From Pseudomonas triticifolii (lineage in GTDB: Bacteria > Pseudomonadota > Gammaproteobacteria > Pseudomonadales > Pseudomonadaceae), in the NCBI RefSeq assembly GCF_014358015.1, contig NZ_JACONV010000003.1:275854-339853 (forward strand): a stretch of 64,000 nt of DNA. Direction: 5' to 3'. The notes beneath the pieces were generated by a model. It saw nothing but the letters and a program-made list of their open reading frames with translations, searched no databases and had not been told where the DNA came from. Shown here piece after piece: positions 54,465 to 64,000 of the stretch. The position numbers and the translations under genes are program-made. Each line of letters starts with the position of its first letter. The first letter of the stretch is position 1.

Positions 54465-55190
54465 ATGTCACCTCCTCCCGCTTCGCAAGGGATTGCAGCG
54501 CACAGTGTGCAGCTCGATACCCGCATCGCTATCGAGACCCCGGAAGGCATCGACATGGTCCTGCGCCCGGCCGGTCTCGTTCCACGTGCGCTGGCATTCG
54601 GCATCGACCTGAGCATTCGTGCGGCGGCCCTGGGCGCGCTGTTCGTCGTCCTTCAGCTATTCGACAAGTTCGGCATGGGGCTGGCTGCCATCGCGGTTTT
54701 TCTGGTCAATTGGTGGTACATGGTGCTGTTCGAGGTGCTGAATCAGGGCCGTACACCTGGAAAACGGGCCATGAAGCTACGAGTGGTCAATGATGACGGT
54801 ACGCCTGTCGGCTGGGCGTCGTCGCTGGTGCGCAATCTGCTGCGCTTTGTCGACATGCTGCCCCTGGCCTACAGCGTTGGAGCCGTCAGTTGCCTGAACC
54901 ATCCACAGTTCAAGCGCCTTGGCGATCTGGCTGCCGGAACACTGGTCATCCACATGGACGTGCCGGTTCATCGCCCCGTCGTGCCGCACGCCGAGCCAGT
55001 CGTCGTGGCGTTTGCCCTGCAACTTGAGGAACAACGAGCGGTACTGAGTCTGGCCGAGCGACAAGGCGAACTGTCTGCGGCACGTGTCCATGAACTGGCG
55101 CAGATTCTGGTCGAGCCGCTGCAACTGCCTGCTGACAACCCGGTCAGCCAGGTCAATGGCATTGCACGCAGCCTGATGGGGCCGACATGA
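54465..55190 (+). CDS. RDD family membrane protein
   Basis: The 241-residue protein has an RDD domain (about 25-165) with the RDD-family Arg and Asp pattern (RAAGLVPRALAFGIDLSIRAAAL near TM1; PGKRAMKLRVVNDDGTPVGWASSLVRNLLRFVDMLPL) and two to three membrane helices. A cytoplasmic tail (about 180-241) without a named domain follows. It is the first gene of a six-gene operon in which every neighbour overlaps by 4-14 bases. RDD proteins are diverse, and the role here is probably structural in a membrane complex with the MoxR ATPase downstream. Confidence 0.85.
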   Translation: MSPPPASQGIAAHSVQLDTRIAIETPEGIDMVLRPAGLVPRALAFGIDLSIRAAALGALFVVLQLFDKFGMGLAAIAVFLVNWWYMVLFEVLNQGRTPGKRAMKLRVVNDDGTPVGWASSLVRNLLRFVDMLPLAYSVGAVSCLNHPQFKRLGDLAAGTLVIHMDVPVHRPVVPHAEPVVVAFALQLEEQRAVLSLAERQGELSAARVHELAQILVEPLQLPADNPVSQVNGIARSLMGPT

Positions 55191-56167
55191 AGCAGAGCCA
55201 GTTCGAAGCACGCCACCAAGCTGAATGGCAGCGTTTTGGCGAATGCCTGGACGCCCTGGAACGCGGCAAGGCCGGGCCTGATGTGAGTGCCCTGTTTCCA
55301 GCAGAGTATCGACGCATTTGCCACCAGTTGGCATTGGCCAAGGAGCGCGCCTACAGCAGCCACCTTGTCGATCCGCTGCATCAGTTGGCCATGCGCGGCC
55401 ATCAGCAGTTGTACCGTCATCGCAGCGCGCTGGGCGCTCAGTTTCTGGCCTTCATCCTTGCCGACTTTCCACGACGGGTACGTACCGAATGGCCTTTCGT
55501 GCTTGTCGCCTGTGTTCTGTTCTTCGGAAGCCTGATGGGCATGGGTCTGCTGGTTTACGGTTTCCCCGACCTGATCTACAGCATCGTCAGCCCTGAACAG
55601 GTCAGCGACATGCAAAGCATGTATGACCCGGCTGCCAGCCGCATCGGCCAATCTCTGGAAAGAGGATCCGACGATGACTGGATGATGTTCGGTTACTACA
55701 TCATGAACAACATAGGCATCGCCTTTCAGACCTACGCCAGCGGATTGCTATTCGGACTGGGCAGTCTGTTCTTTCTGTTCTTCAACGGCTTGATGATCGG
55801 TGCGGTTGCAGGCCACCTGACCGAGATCGGCTACGGCCGGACCTTCTGGTCTTTCGTCATCGGTCATGGTGCCTTCGAGCTGACCGCCATCGCACTCGCT
55901 GGAGCCGCCGGCCTGAAACTGGGTTGGGCACTGCTGGCTCCGGGCAGGCTCACACGCGGCGAGGCCCTGCGGGTTGCGGCACGGAGCAGTGTGCAGTTGA
56001 TAGGCGGCGTGATCCTGTTCCTGCTGATCGCTGCGTTCATCGAAGCGTTCTGGTCCTCCATGACCTGGCCCGGTGTTTTGATCAAGTACCTGGTGGGCGC
56101 CGCCCTCTGGGTGCTGGTCGGCGCTTATCTGACACTGGCCGGACGGACCGCTCATGCGCCTGACTGA
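55187..56167 (+). CDS. Stage II sporulation protein M-like membrane protein
   Basis: The 326-residue SpoIIM family (DUF95) protein has an amphipathic N-terminus (about 1-100) and then about five to six transmembrane helices (FVLVACVLFFGSLMGMGLLVYG, SGLLFGLGSLFFLFFNGLMIGAVAGHL, GVILFLLIAAFIEAFWS). The start overlaps the RDD stop by ATGA. In non-sporulating bacteria this family usually sits beside RDD, MoxR and DUF58 genes, as here; its function is not known. Confidence 0.88.
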   Translation: MKQSQFEARHQAEWQRFGECLDALERGKAGPDVSALFPAEYRRICHQLALAKERAYSSHLVDPLHQLAMRGHQQLYRHRSALGAQFLAFILADFPRRVRTEWPFVLVACVLFFGSLMGMGLLVYGFPDLIYSIVSPEQVSDMQSMYDPAASRIGQSLERGSDDDWMMFGYYIMNNIGIAFQTYASGLLFGLGSLFFLFFNGLMIGAVAGHLTEIGYGRTFWSFVIGHGAFELTAIALAGAAGLKLGWALLAPGRLTRGEALRVAARSSVQLIGGVILFLLIAAFIEAFWSSMTWPGVLIKYLVGAALWVLVGAYLTLAGRTAHAPD

Positions 56168-57743
56168 ATCGAGCGTCGCTATCCGCCCTCGCTCACCGTG
56201 GGAAGCCGTGGACCTGGGCGTGCTGATGGCGCGCGAGCATCGTGCGGTGCTGTTCGGCAGTTGGGCCATCGTCACCCTTCCGGTCTTCACCCTGCTCACC
56301 CTGTTGCTCTGGGATTACCCGACCATCGCGCTGTTCCTGTTCTGGTGGCTCAAGCCAGCCTTCGATCGTCTGCCGCTGCTGATTCTTTCGCGGGCACTGT
56401 TCTCGGAAACGCCGACCCTCAAACAGGCACTGCGGGCCTGGCCTGCAACCCTCAAGAACCAGCTGCTGCCCAGCCTGTTGTGGCGACGCCTGAGCCTGAC
56501 CCGTAGCTTTCAGCTCCCCGTGCAGCAACTGGAAAACCTGTCCGGCGACGCACGCGCGCTTCGCATCAATCTGCTCAGCCAGAAAGACCTGCGGGCCGCC
56601 CAATTGCTGACGATCGTGGGCGTGCATCTGGAGTACTCACTATGGATCGGCCTGCTGGTGCTGTTCTATTTATTGATTCCGCAGCAGATCGAAATCGACT
56701 GGCAGTGGATGAGCCTTGTCGACACGCAGGCCGACTGGAACTGGCTCGAGCACCTGACCAACCTGTTTTACGCACTGGCGCTGATCATCTGGGAGCCTGT
56801 TTATGTGGCCTGCGGCTTCACCCTCTACCTCAATCGCCGCACAGCCCTTGAGGCATGGGATATCGAGCTCACCTTCAGGCGACTGCGCCAACGCCTGATC
56901 GGCACGGCGTATGCCTTGCTGCTCGGCGTCGGACTTGTTATCGCGGCAGCGCCAGAACCGGCAATGGCCGAGCCCCGGGACTACAGCTGCCCGCTGCCCG
57001 AGGCGGCGATACCAGAGCTGCCCACCGTGCTCGCTGCGCCCGATTCGCCACGCCTGACGCACCAGCCCCTGACCAGCGAAGCCGCACGCAGCGAGATTCA
57101 GGGCATCCTGCAGCAGCCGCCGTTCAAGAATCCGAAAACCCTCTCTGGCTGGCGCTTCCCGGAGCCGGACAAAAAGGCAGCAAAACCCGGCAGTGGCGAT
57201 CATCAGACGATGATTATGGACTGGCTTAATCGATTGCTGCGGGCAGCAAACGCCATCGCAGGTTTTCTGGAAGCGGCGCTCTGGGGGGCGGCCCTGATAG
57301 TGGTCGGTATGCTGGTGTGGCGTTATCGCACGTGGTTCAGCACATTCGTCAGTCGCACGCCTGCGCCGGTCCGGCAGGTTCGCGAGGCACCCGAGCAGTT
57401 GTTCGGCTTGCAGGTCAGTGCGGCGAGCCTGCCCGACGACGTAGCCGGCAGCGCAGAGAAACTCTGGGCTGATGCGCCACGCGAAGCGCTGGGCTTGTTG
57501 TATCGGGCACTGCTCAGCCGCCTGCTGATCGACCATCGCCTGGTGCTTAAAAAGTCCGACACCGAAGGGCAGGTGCTGGAGCGTGTCGCGCAATTGAACC
57601 AGCCACACTTGAGCGAGTTCAGCCGCACACTGACCACCCACTGGCAAAATCTCGCCTACGGCCATCGCCTGCCGCCGCCCTCTGCGCAGCAGGAGCTGTG
57701 CAACGCCTGGCGTCGTTTGTTCCAGGCAGGTCATACGCCATGA
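56154..57743 (+). CDS. DUF4129 domain membrane protein
   Basis: The 529-residue protein has four to five hydrophobic segments in its N-terminal half (WAIVTLPVFTLLTLLLWD, GLLVLFYLLIP, LIIWEPVYVACGFTLYL, GTAYALLLGVGLVIAAAPEP). An extended periplasmic stretch (about 275-360) and one more helix (FLEAALWGAALIVVGMLVW, about 365-383) follow, then the cytoplasmic DUF4129 domain (about 430-525, GLLYRALLSRLLIDHRLVLKKSDTEGQVLERV). The start overlaps the previous gene by 14 bases. It likely forms part of the MoxR-linked membrane complex. Confidence 0.8.
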   Translation: MRLTESSVAIRPRSPWEAVDLGVLMAREHRAVLFGSWAIVTLPVFTLLTLLLWDYPTIALFLFWWLKPAFDRLPLLILSRALFSETPTLKQALRAWPATLKNQLLPSLLWRRLSLTRSFQLPVQQLENLSGDARALRINLLSQKDLRAAQLLTIVGVHLEYSLWIGLLVLFYLLIPQQIEIDWQWMSLVDTQADWNWLEHLTNLFYALALIIWEPVYVACGFTLYLNRRTALEAWDIELTFRRLRQRLIGTAYALLLGVGLVIAAAPEPAMAEPRDYSCPLPEAAIPELPTVLAAPDSPRLTHQPLTSEAARSEIQGILQQPPFKNPKTLSGWRFPEPDKKAAKPGSGDHQTMIMDWLNRLLRAANAIAGFLEAALWGAALIVVGMLVWRYRTWFSTFVSRTPAPVRQVREAPEQLFGLQVSAASLPDDVAGSAEKLWADAPREALGLLYRALLSRLLIDHRLVLKKSDTEGQVLERVAQLNQPHLSEFSRTLTTHWQNLAYGHRLPPPSAQQELCNAWRRLFQAGHTP

Positions 57744-58954
57744 GCAAACGCGGACTATTGATCACAGGCGCAATCCTGACACTGCTGGTATTGATCACCC
57801 TCTACATCGGCAGCCATCTTGAACGCTACGAAACCACTGTGGACCAAGGCCCATCACCCGAGGCGCGGTCCAATCCCTATCTGGCTGCGGCGCAATTTCT
57901 GCGTCAGCGCGCCCTGCCGGTGAACATCACCAGCACCCTGGTCGATCTGCCTGATACCCGCCAACGCACCCAGACCCTGCTGCTGCTCGACAATCGCGAA
58001 AACATGACGCCCGCCCAGGCCGAGCGGCTGCTGACCTGGGCCAGATCCGGCGGGCACCTGCTGTTCGTGGCCGAGCAGTTATGGGACGAGCAAAAAGGCC
58101 GCAGCGGTGACCTGCTACTCGACAAGGTCAAGGTTCGCCAATACCTGACCACTGACCTCAATGTGCAGGATGAACCGACAGATAACGTGCGCCCCCCTCT
58201 CCCTATCCCTCTGATGGCTCCGCCCGCCAAAAAGCAGAAGGTGAAATGGCCCGAGCTGACCCGCCTTTATCTGGAAAACGAGGAGGCTCCGGCCTACATG
58301 AGCTTCGACCCGGCCTTCCACCTGGAAGACCCCGAGGACCTTGCCCAGTCATGGGCCAACAGCGCCGATGCCACCCACATGCTGCAGATGAGCTACGGCC
58401 AGGGGCTGATTACCGTGCTCACAGATGCCAACCTCTGGAAGACCCGGTCGATCGGCAAGTACGACAACGCATGGTTGCTGTGGTACCTGACTCAGGACAG
58501 CGACGTGACCCTGATGCTGCAATCCGAACATGACAACCTGCTGAGCCTTTTACTGCGCCATTTCTCAATGGCGCTGGTCGCCCTGACGCTACTGATCGGC
58601 CTGGGGCTGTGGCACATCGGGCTGCGTGAAGGACCGGTTCAACTCCCTGCGACACGGGCCAGACGACAATTGACCGAACACCTGCGCGCCAGCGCCGAGT
58701 TTCTGCGCAGACGCAGCGGGCAACAACAGCTGCTCAAGGGCCTGCAAGTGGACATCCTGCGACGCGCCAGACGCCTTCATCCAGGTTTCGAGCGACTGCC
58801 TGTTGCCGAGCAATGGCAAGTTCTCGCGCGCTTGACTCGCCAACCCACCAGCGCCATCAGCGACGCGCTGCGACCAAGACCGCAGCAGCGCCTTTCCCAC
58901 AGCGACTTCACCCGTCAGGTGGCCCACCTGCAAACCCTCAGGAATGCCCTATGA
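57740..58954 (+). CDS. DUF4350 domain membrane protein
   Basis: The 404-residue protein has an N-terminal helix (LLITGAILTLLVLITLYIG, about 4-24). The periplasmic DUF4350 domain (about 40-235, SNPYLAAAQFLRQRALPVNI, LLDNRENMTPAQAERLLTWARSGGHLLFVAE) has a GATase/Rossmann-like look without a Cys nucleophile. A second helix (MALVALTLLIGLGLWHIG, about 275-293) and a basic cytoplasmic tail follow. ATGA overlaps couple it to both neighbours. The function is unknown. Confidence 0.82.
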   Translation: MSKRGLLITGAILTLLVLITLYIGSHLERYETTVDQGPSPEARSNPYLAAAQFLRQRALPVNITSTLVDLPDTRQRTQTLLLLDNRENMTPAQAERLLTWARSGGHLLFVAEQLWDEQKGRSGDLLLDKVKVRQYLTTDLNVQDEPTDNVRPPLPIPLMAPPAKKQKVKWPELTRLYLENEEAPAYMSFDPAFHLEDPEDLAQSWANSADATHMLQMSYGQGLITVLTDANLWKTRSIGKYDNAWLLWYLTQDSDVTLMLQSEHDNLLSLLLRHFSMALVALTLLIGLGLWHIGLREGPVQLPATRARRQLTEHLRASAEFLRRRSGQQQLLKGLQVDILRRARRLHPGFERLPVAEQWQVLARLTRQPTSAISDALRPRPQQRLSHSDFTRQVAHLQTLRNAL

Positions 58955-59994
58955 GCGATCAAGCGCCAGAACAGTCAGGCAGCATAGAGCCGATTACGAC
59001 GGCGAACGCCGAACCTCCTGCCAGCACTCAGGCACAGCAGCGCCAGCGTGCCAGCCAACTGGCCCAGGCCTTGCGCAACGAGTTGCAAAAAGCGGTGATC
59101 GGCCAGAATGCTGTCATCGACGATGTGCTGACCGCCTTGATCGGCGGCGGTCACGTTCTGCTCGAAGGGGTTCCGGGGCTGGGCAAGACGCTGCTGGTAC
59201 GCGCGCTGGCCAGTTGTCTGGGCTGCGAGTTTGCGCGCATCCAGTTCACCCCTGACCTGATGCCCAGCGACGTGACCGGTCACGCCGTGTACGACCTGCA
59301 GACCGAGCAGTTCAAGCTGCGCAAGGGGCCTATTTTCACCAACCTGCTGCTGGCTGACGAAATCAACCGGGCACCGGCCAAGACCCAGGCAGCGTTGCTT
59401 GAGGCCATGCAGGAGCGGCAGGTCACGCTGGAAGGCAGGGCACTGCCCATCACTCAGCCATTCATGGTGCTGGCCACGCAGAACCCCATCGAACAGGAAG
59501 GCACCTATCCGCTACCGGAGGCCGAGCTGGACCGGTTCATGCTCAAGCTGCACATGGACTACCCGCAGGCCCAGGAAGAACTGGACATGGTTCGCCAGGT
59601 CACTCGCTCGACCCGGGCGGACATGCTCGATGTCAGACCGCTGAGGGTCATCATGCAGGCCCGCGAGGTCCAGGTACTGCAACGCATTGCCAGCGAGCTG
59701 CCGCTGGACGATCAGGTGCTGGACTATGCTGTGCGGTTGGCCCGTGGTACTCGTACATGGCCAGGCCTGAGCCTGGGTGCCGGCCCGCGTGCGTCCATTG
59801 CCCTGGTGCGAGGCGGCCGGGCGCGGGCATTGCTGCGCGGGGGTGAATTCGTGGTCCCGGACGACATCAAGGGCTGCGCCCTGGCCGTGCTGCGCCATCG
59901 TGTGAGGCTGTCTCCAGAGCTGGATATCGAAGGCCTTTCGGTGGATCAGGTCCTGCGGCAGATCCTTGATCAGGTTCCGGCGCCGCGTCTGTGA
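58951..59994 (+). CDS. MoxR family AAA+ ATPase
   Basis: The 347-residue chaperone-like ATPase has Walker A GVPGLGKTLLV (about 73-83), Walker B LLADEINRAPAKTQAALLEAMQE (about 133-155) and sensor I TQNPIEQEGTYPLPEAELDRF. A C-terminal lid domain follows, after an unconserved Ser/Ala/Gln-rich N-terminus of about 45 residues. MoxR proteins typically work with von Willebrand A proteins such as the DUF58 product of the next gene, to mature or insert metal in client complexes. The start overlaps the DUF4350 stop by ATGA. Confidence 0.92.
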   Translation: MSDQAPEQSGSIEPITTANAEPPASTQAQQRQRASQLAQALRNELQKAVIGQNAVIDDVLTALIGGGHVLLEGVPGLGKTLLVRALASCLGCEFARIQFTPDLMPSDVTGHAVYDLQTEQFKLRKGPIFTNLLLADEINRAPAKTQAALLEAMQERQVTLEGRALPITQPFMVLATQNPIEQEGTYPLPEAELDRFMLKLHMDYPQAQEELDMVRQVTRSTRADMLDVRPLRVIMQAREVQVLQRIASELPLDDQVLDYAVRLARGTRTWPGLSLGAGPRASIALVRGGRARALLRGGEFVVPDDIKGCALAVLRHRVRLSPELDIEGLSVDQVLRQILDQVPAPRL

Positions 59995-61334
59995 AACAGG
60001 TATTGAAGCCCTCGACACGTCTGCTCGGCTGGCTTGGCACGCTGGCAGCCATTGCCGTAGTGCCAGGGGTGATTCATGCGCTGGGCATCACCTACCCTGC
60101 GCAGGTCGATACCCTTTATTGGGGCGCTTTACTGGCTCTGGCAGGGCTGAGCATGTTCGATGCGCTGGGGCTTGCGCGTCGCGCATCACCTCGCTTGCAA
60201 CGGCACCTGCCGGGCAGCCTGGCGTTGAGCCGCTGGAACGAAGCCCGACTGGACGTCGAGCATGATGGGGCGGCCACCCTGAGCTTGAAAATCTTCGACC
60301 ACCTGCCGCATGGGCTGGAGTCCGAAAACCTGCCGCAATCCATCACTCTTGCAGCGCGCGAAAAAGCGCAGCTTGGCTACCGGATTCGCCCACTGCAACG
60401 CGGCCATTTCACCTGCGAGCACTGCGAAATCCACCTGTACAGCCGCCTCGGACTCTGGTCTTCGCGTCGGCGTATTGCCTTGCCGGGGTCCACTCGCGTT
60501 TACCCCGACTTTGCGCGTGTATACGGCGGGCAACTGCTGGCGGTGGATAACTGGCTGAATCAGATCGGCGTACGCCAGCTTCAACGGCGCGGCCTTGGTC
60601 TGGAATTCAACCAGTTGCGGGAGTTTCGTGAAGGCGACAGCCTGAAGCAGATCGACTGGAAAGCCACAGCCCGCCAGCGTTCGCCCATTGCACGCGAGTA
60701 TCAGGACGAACGCGATCAGCAGATTGTCTTCATGCTCGACTGCGGGCGACGCATGCGCAGTCAGGATGGCGATCTCTCGCACTTCGATCATGCACTCAAT
60801 GCGTGCCTGTTGCTCGGCTACATCGCCTTGCGCCAAGGGGACGCGGTGGGGTTGACGACCTTTGCCGGCGCGCAGAACCGCTACCTGTCGCCAGTCAAGG
60901 GGCCAGGACAACTCAGCCTGCTGCTCAATACCGTCTACGACCTGCAGACCACCCAGCGTCCAGCCGACTACAGCGCCGCCGCCCGCGAACTGCTGGTGCG
61001 GCAGAAACGTCGGTCACTGGTGGTATTGGTCACCAATTTAAGAGACGAAGACGATGAGGAACTGCTGGCAGCCGTCAAGCACATGAGCCGTCAACACCGG
61101 GTGCTGGTGGTAAGCCTGAGAGAAGAGGTACTGGACAGCCTTCGCCACTCACCCGTGCAGACCTATGATCAGGCGTTGAGCTACTGCGGCACCCTGAATT
61201 TTCTAAACGCCCGCGCAGCCTTGCACGAACGCCTCGTCGCGCATGGCATTCACGTTATGGATGCACGCCCAGGTGAACTGGGCGCGCAATTGGTCTCGCA
61301 ATATCTTGGCTGGAAAAAGGCAGGAACGCTGTAG
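59991..61334 (+). CDS. DUF58 domain protein (vWA-like partner of MoxR)
   Basis: The 447-residue protein starts with GTG overlapping the MoxR stop. Two hydrophobic N-terminal segments (about 12-30 and 40-58) are followed by the DUF58 core (about 205-290), with GLGLEFNQLREFREGDSLKQIDWKATARQRSPIAREYQDERDQQIVFMLDCG. The last part resembles a von Willebrand A fold in which the DxSxS metal site is altered to DCGRRM. It is the last gene of the operon. Confidence 0.9.
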   Translation: MKQVLKPSTRLLGWLGTLAAIAVVPGVIHALGITYPAQVDTLYWGALLALAGLSMFDALGLARRASPRLQRHLPGSLALSRWNEARLDVEHDGAATLSLKIFDHLPHGLESENLPQSITLAAREKAQLGYRIRPLQRGHFTCEHCEIHLYSRLGLWSSRRRIALPGSTRVYPDFARVYGGQLLAVDNWLNQIGVRQLQRRGLGLEFNQLREFREGDSLKQIDWKATARQRSPIAREYQDERDQQIVFMLDCGRRMRSQDGDLSHFDHALNACLLLGYIALRQGDAVGLTTFAGAQNRYLSPVKGPGQLSLLLNTVYDLQTTQRPADYSAAARELLVRQKRRSLVVLVTNLRDEDDEELLAAVKHMSRQHRVLVVSLREEVLDSLRHSPVQTYDQALSYCGTLNFLNARAALHERLVAHGIHVMDARPGELGAQLVSQYLGWKKAGTL

Positions 61335-61359
61335 CCCGCATCGATGGCAGGCCATTGCC

Positions 61360-61725
61360 TCAGGCGGACGCCTCCAGCGTTGGATAGAAGCAGAAGTAAC
61401 GCCGCAAGGCCTTGATCAGATCAAGGTAGTCCTCGCACACCTCCGCCAGTTCAAAACCTGAGTCATAGCAACCGGGGGTTTCATCCTCATGGCACCACAT
61501 ACAGGTCGCGCTGACATCAATGGTCTGGAGCTGGAGTCCATCCTTACGATGCACTTTTACACGCAGATCAAATCGGGCACCGACCAGCAGAGGAATACTG
61601 CTGATCAGCATCAATCCCTCTTCGGAGACATTACCCAGGCAACCGAGCGGCCTGTCGGTGTGCCGATTGAAAACCTGAAGATATTCCTGCAACTGGTGTC
61701 GCTCGATTTTTCGCTCTTTCAACAT
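61360..61725 (-). CDS. PilZ domain protein
   Basis: The 121-residue single-domain protein of the PilZ fold carries RHQLQEYLQVFNRHTDRPLGCLGNVSEEGLMLIS near the N-terminus. This matches the second-messenger motif only partly: the RxxxR element is reduced to RKIERH, and the D/NxSxxG element reads NVSEEG, so c-di-GMP binding is possible but uncertain. The gene is convergent with the DUF58 gene, with 25 bases between the stops. It may regulate surface or motility behaviour. Confidence 0.8.
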   Translation of the reverse strand: MLKERKIERHQLQEYLQVFNRHTDRPLGCLGNVSEEGLMLISSIPLLVGARFDLRVKVHRKDGLQLQTIDVSATCMWCHEDETPGCYDSGFELAEVCEDYLDLIKALRRYFCFYPTLEASA

Positions 61726-61918
61726 GGCAGGTCGCCTTCAGAGACCATTGAGCATGGTCACGTAAACACCCTGAGCTCGCCGCAACCCGTGACAGCGTGG
61801 CGCGCAAACTCCTTTGTCGTTGGGCTTTTGCAGCCCTTTCGTTCCTTCGACAGTGAGCCTAGCGCAAATTCTTACAACATCCACCCGAACACGACACCAA
61901 TCACCCAATCGGGTGTAA

Positions 61919-62293
61919 TTATCTTGAAGCAGGAATCGGCCTGGCAGGTTGAGCGGGTGGGTAGTGACCCAACTGCGCCAGTGTGTCGAGCCGAGCACGC
62001 GCACGATAAGCATATTCACTGGCCGGATACTGCGCCATGAGGAACTGGTAGGTTTGTGCCGCATCGACGTAAAGTTTCTGCCGTTCAAGGCACTGCCCGC
62101 GCAGCATCGAAACCTCCGGCTGCACATAACGACGCGCACGACTCTGCCGTTCGACCTTGGACAGATCGAGCATCACCCGATCACAGTCACCTTCCTGATA
62201 GGCGCGATAGGCATGATCCAGGTTGGAGTTCATGGCCCAACGGGTGCAACCGCTGACCGCAGCCAGTAATACAACAATCGTTACAATACGCAT
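61919..62293 (-). CDS. Small TPR-like lipoprotein
   Basis: The 124-residue protein has a lipoprotein signal with lipobox VSGC (MRIVTIVVLLAAVSGC) and a helical mature part. Its repeats resemble tetratricopeptide units (NLDHAYRAYQEGDCDRVMLDLSKVE; YVDAAQTYQFLMAQYPASEYAYRARARLDTL). It has AGGAG seven bases before the ATG. It could be an outer-membrane scaffold of YfiO/Lpp type; no closer family is apparent. Confidence 0.75.
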   Translation of the reverse strand: MRIVTIVVLLAAVSGCTRWAMNSNLDHAYRAYQEGDCDRVMLDLSKVERQSRARRYVQPEVSMLRGQCLERQKLYVDAAQTYQFLMAQYPASEYAYRARARLDTLAQLGHYPPAQPARPIPASR

Positions 62294-62469
62294 GGGAGTC
62301 TCCTGTTCTCTGCCTTTTATCGGCCCGACATCCAATTTCTACAGGCCGATCCAGTACCGGTTGTCAGCCGATTGCCCTGCGTGCCGCCAGCGCGGTAGTG
62401 CAAAGGAACAATGACTAACGACCCAGACAGGAGTAGCCTCTCGCTGCGCTTCAATTAAGGAGTTTGTGC

Positions 62470-63921
<1,452 letters not shown>

Positions 63922-63937
63922 CGTCAGCGCAACACGC

Positions 63938-63972
63938 AAAAGCCCCGTCTCGCGAGAGCCGGGGCTTTTTTA
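63938..63972 (+). terminator. Terminator of pykA
   Basis: AGCCCCG pairs with CGGGGCT, with an inner TCTCGCGAGA palindrome, and is followed by six T residues. Confidence 0.88.
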
Positions 63973-64000
63973 TGGGTTTCAGGACTGAACGTTCCATCGT

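Overview
The window looks like chromosomal DNA of a fluorescent Pseudomonas, most likely of the P. syringae group. Supporting this are an RhlA acyltransferase without RhlB beside it, a complete MexAB-OprM/TtgABC pump with a TtgR-type repressor and operator, pcaIJF with PcaR, an MvaT-type H-NS analogue, a Pseudomonas-only DUF1652 protein, a XenA old yellow enzyme, and high-GC coding with ATGA-coupled operons. The species is inferred from gene content; no search was run.

Layout. 1-5 kb: an edge-truncated Stv-like protein, a CWC cysteine-rich protein, rsuA, rhlA, tRNA-Gly(CCC), then xenA divergent from an ArsR regulator. 5-9 kb: a SulP anion transporter, a lipoprotein, a DUF1652 protein and a GNAT acetyltransferase. 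9-14.6 kb: an AraC regulator, an acetylpolyamine deacetylase and a polyamine-binding protein (a probable polyamine-scavenging set), an EamA exporter and a methyltransferase. 14.9-17.2 kb: a two-gene xenorhabdolysin-type binary pore-forming toxin (xaxAB-like), the clearest accessory element. 17.2-21.2 kb: two TPM-domain genes and periplasmic beta-glucosidase bglX. 21.2-29.1 kb: a DctB/DctD (or MifS/MifR) two-component pair, a PAS hybrid histidine kinase and a dicarboxylate MFS permease with a sigma-54 type promoter and an upstream 17-bp inverted repeat. 29.4-34 kb: a secreted protein with five 13-residue repeats, a flavin reductase, an EmrB/QacA-like MFS pump and an orphan TsiV-like type VI immunity protein. 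34.4-41.1 kb: ttgR/mexAB-oprM. 41.1-46.5 kb: the beta-ketoadipate branch (transporter, pcaF, pcaJ, pcaI, pcaR) with PcaR-like sites. 46.5-54.3 kb: a candidate small RNA, pitA, a HerA-like ATPase, purU, mvaT and sbcB. 54.4-61.3 kb: a six-gene, fully overlapping RDD/SpoIIM/DUF4129/DUF4350/MoxR/DUF58 operon. 61.3-64 kb: a PilZ protein, a small lipoprotein and pyruvate kinase.

How the parts fit. Several pieces are regulator-plus-target modules: ArsR/XenA, AraC/polyamine genes, DctBD-MifSR/dicarboxylate permease, TtgR/MexAB-OprM and PcaR/pca. Many serve uptake of plant-derived or rhizosphere carbon (dicarboxylates, aromatics through beta-ketoadipate, beta-glucosides, polyamines), consistent with a plant-associated lifestyle.

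Most worth a second look: the xaxAB-like toxin pair; a structured, terminator-ended candidate RNA divergent from pcaR; the sigma-54 promoter with a possible enhancer in front of the dicarboxylate permease; the 13-residue repeat protein; the orphan T6SS immunity gene; and a lac-symmetric-operator-like palindrome near 29.1 kb.
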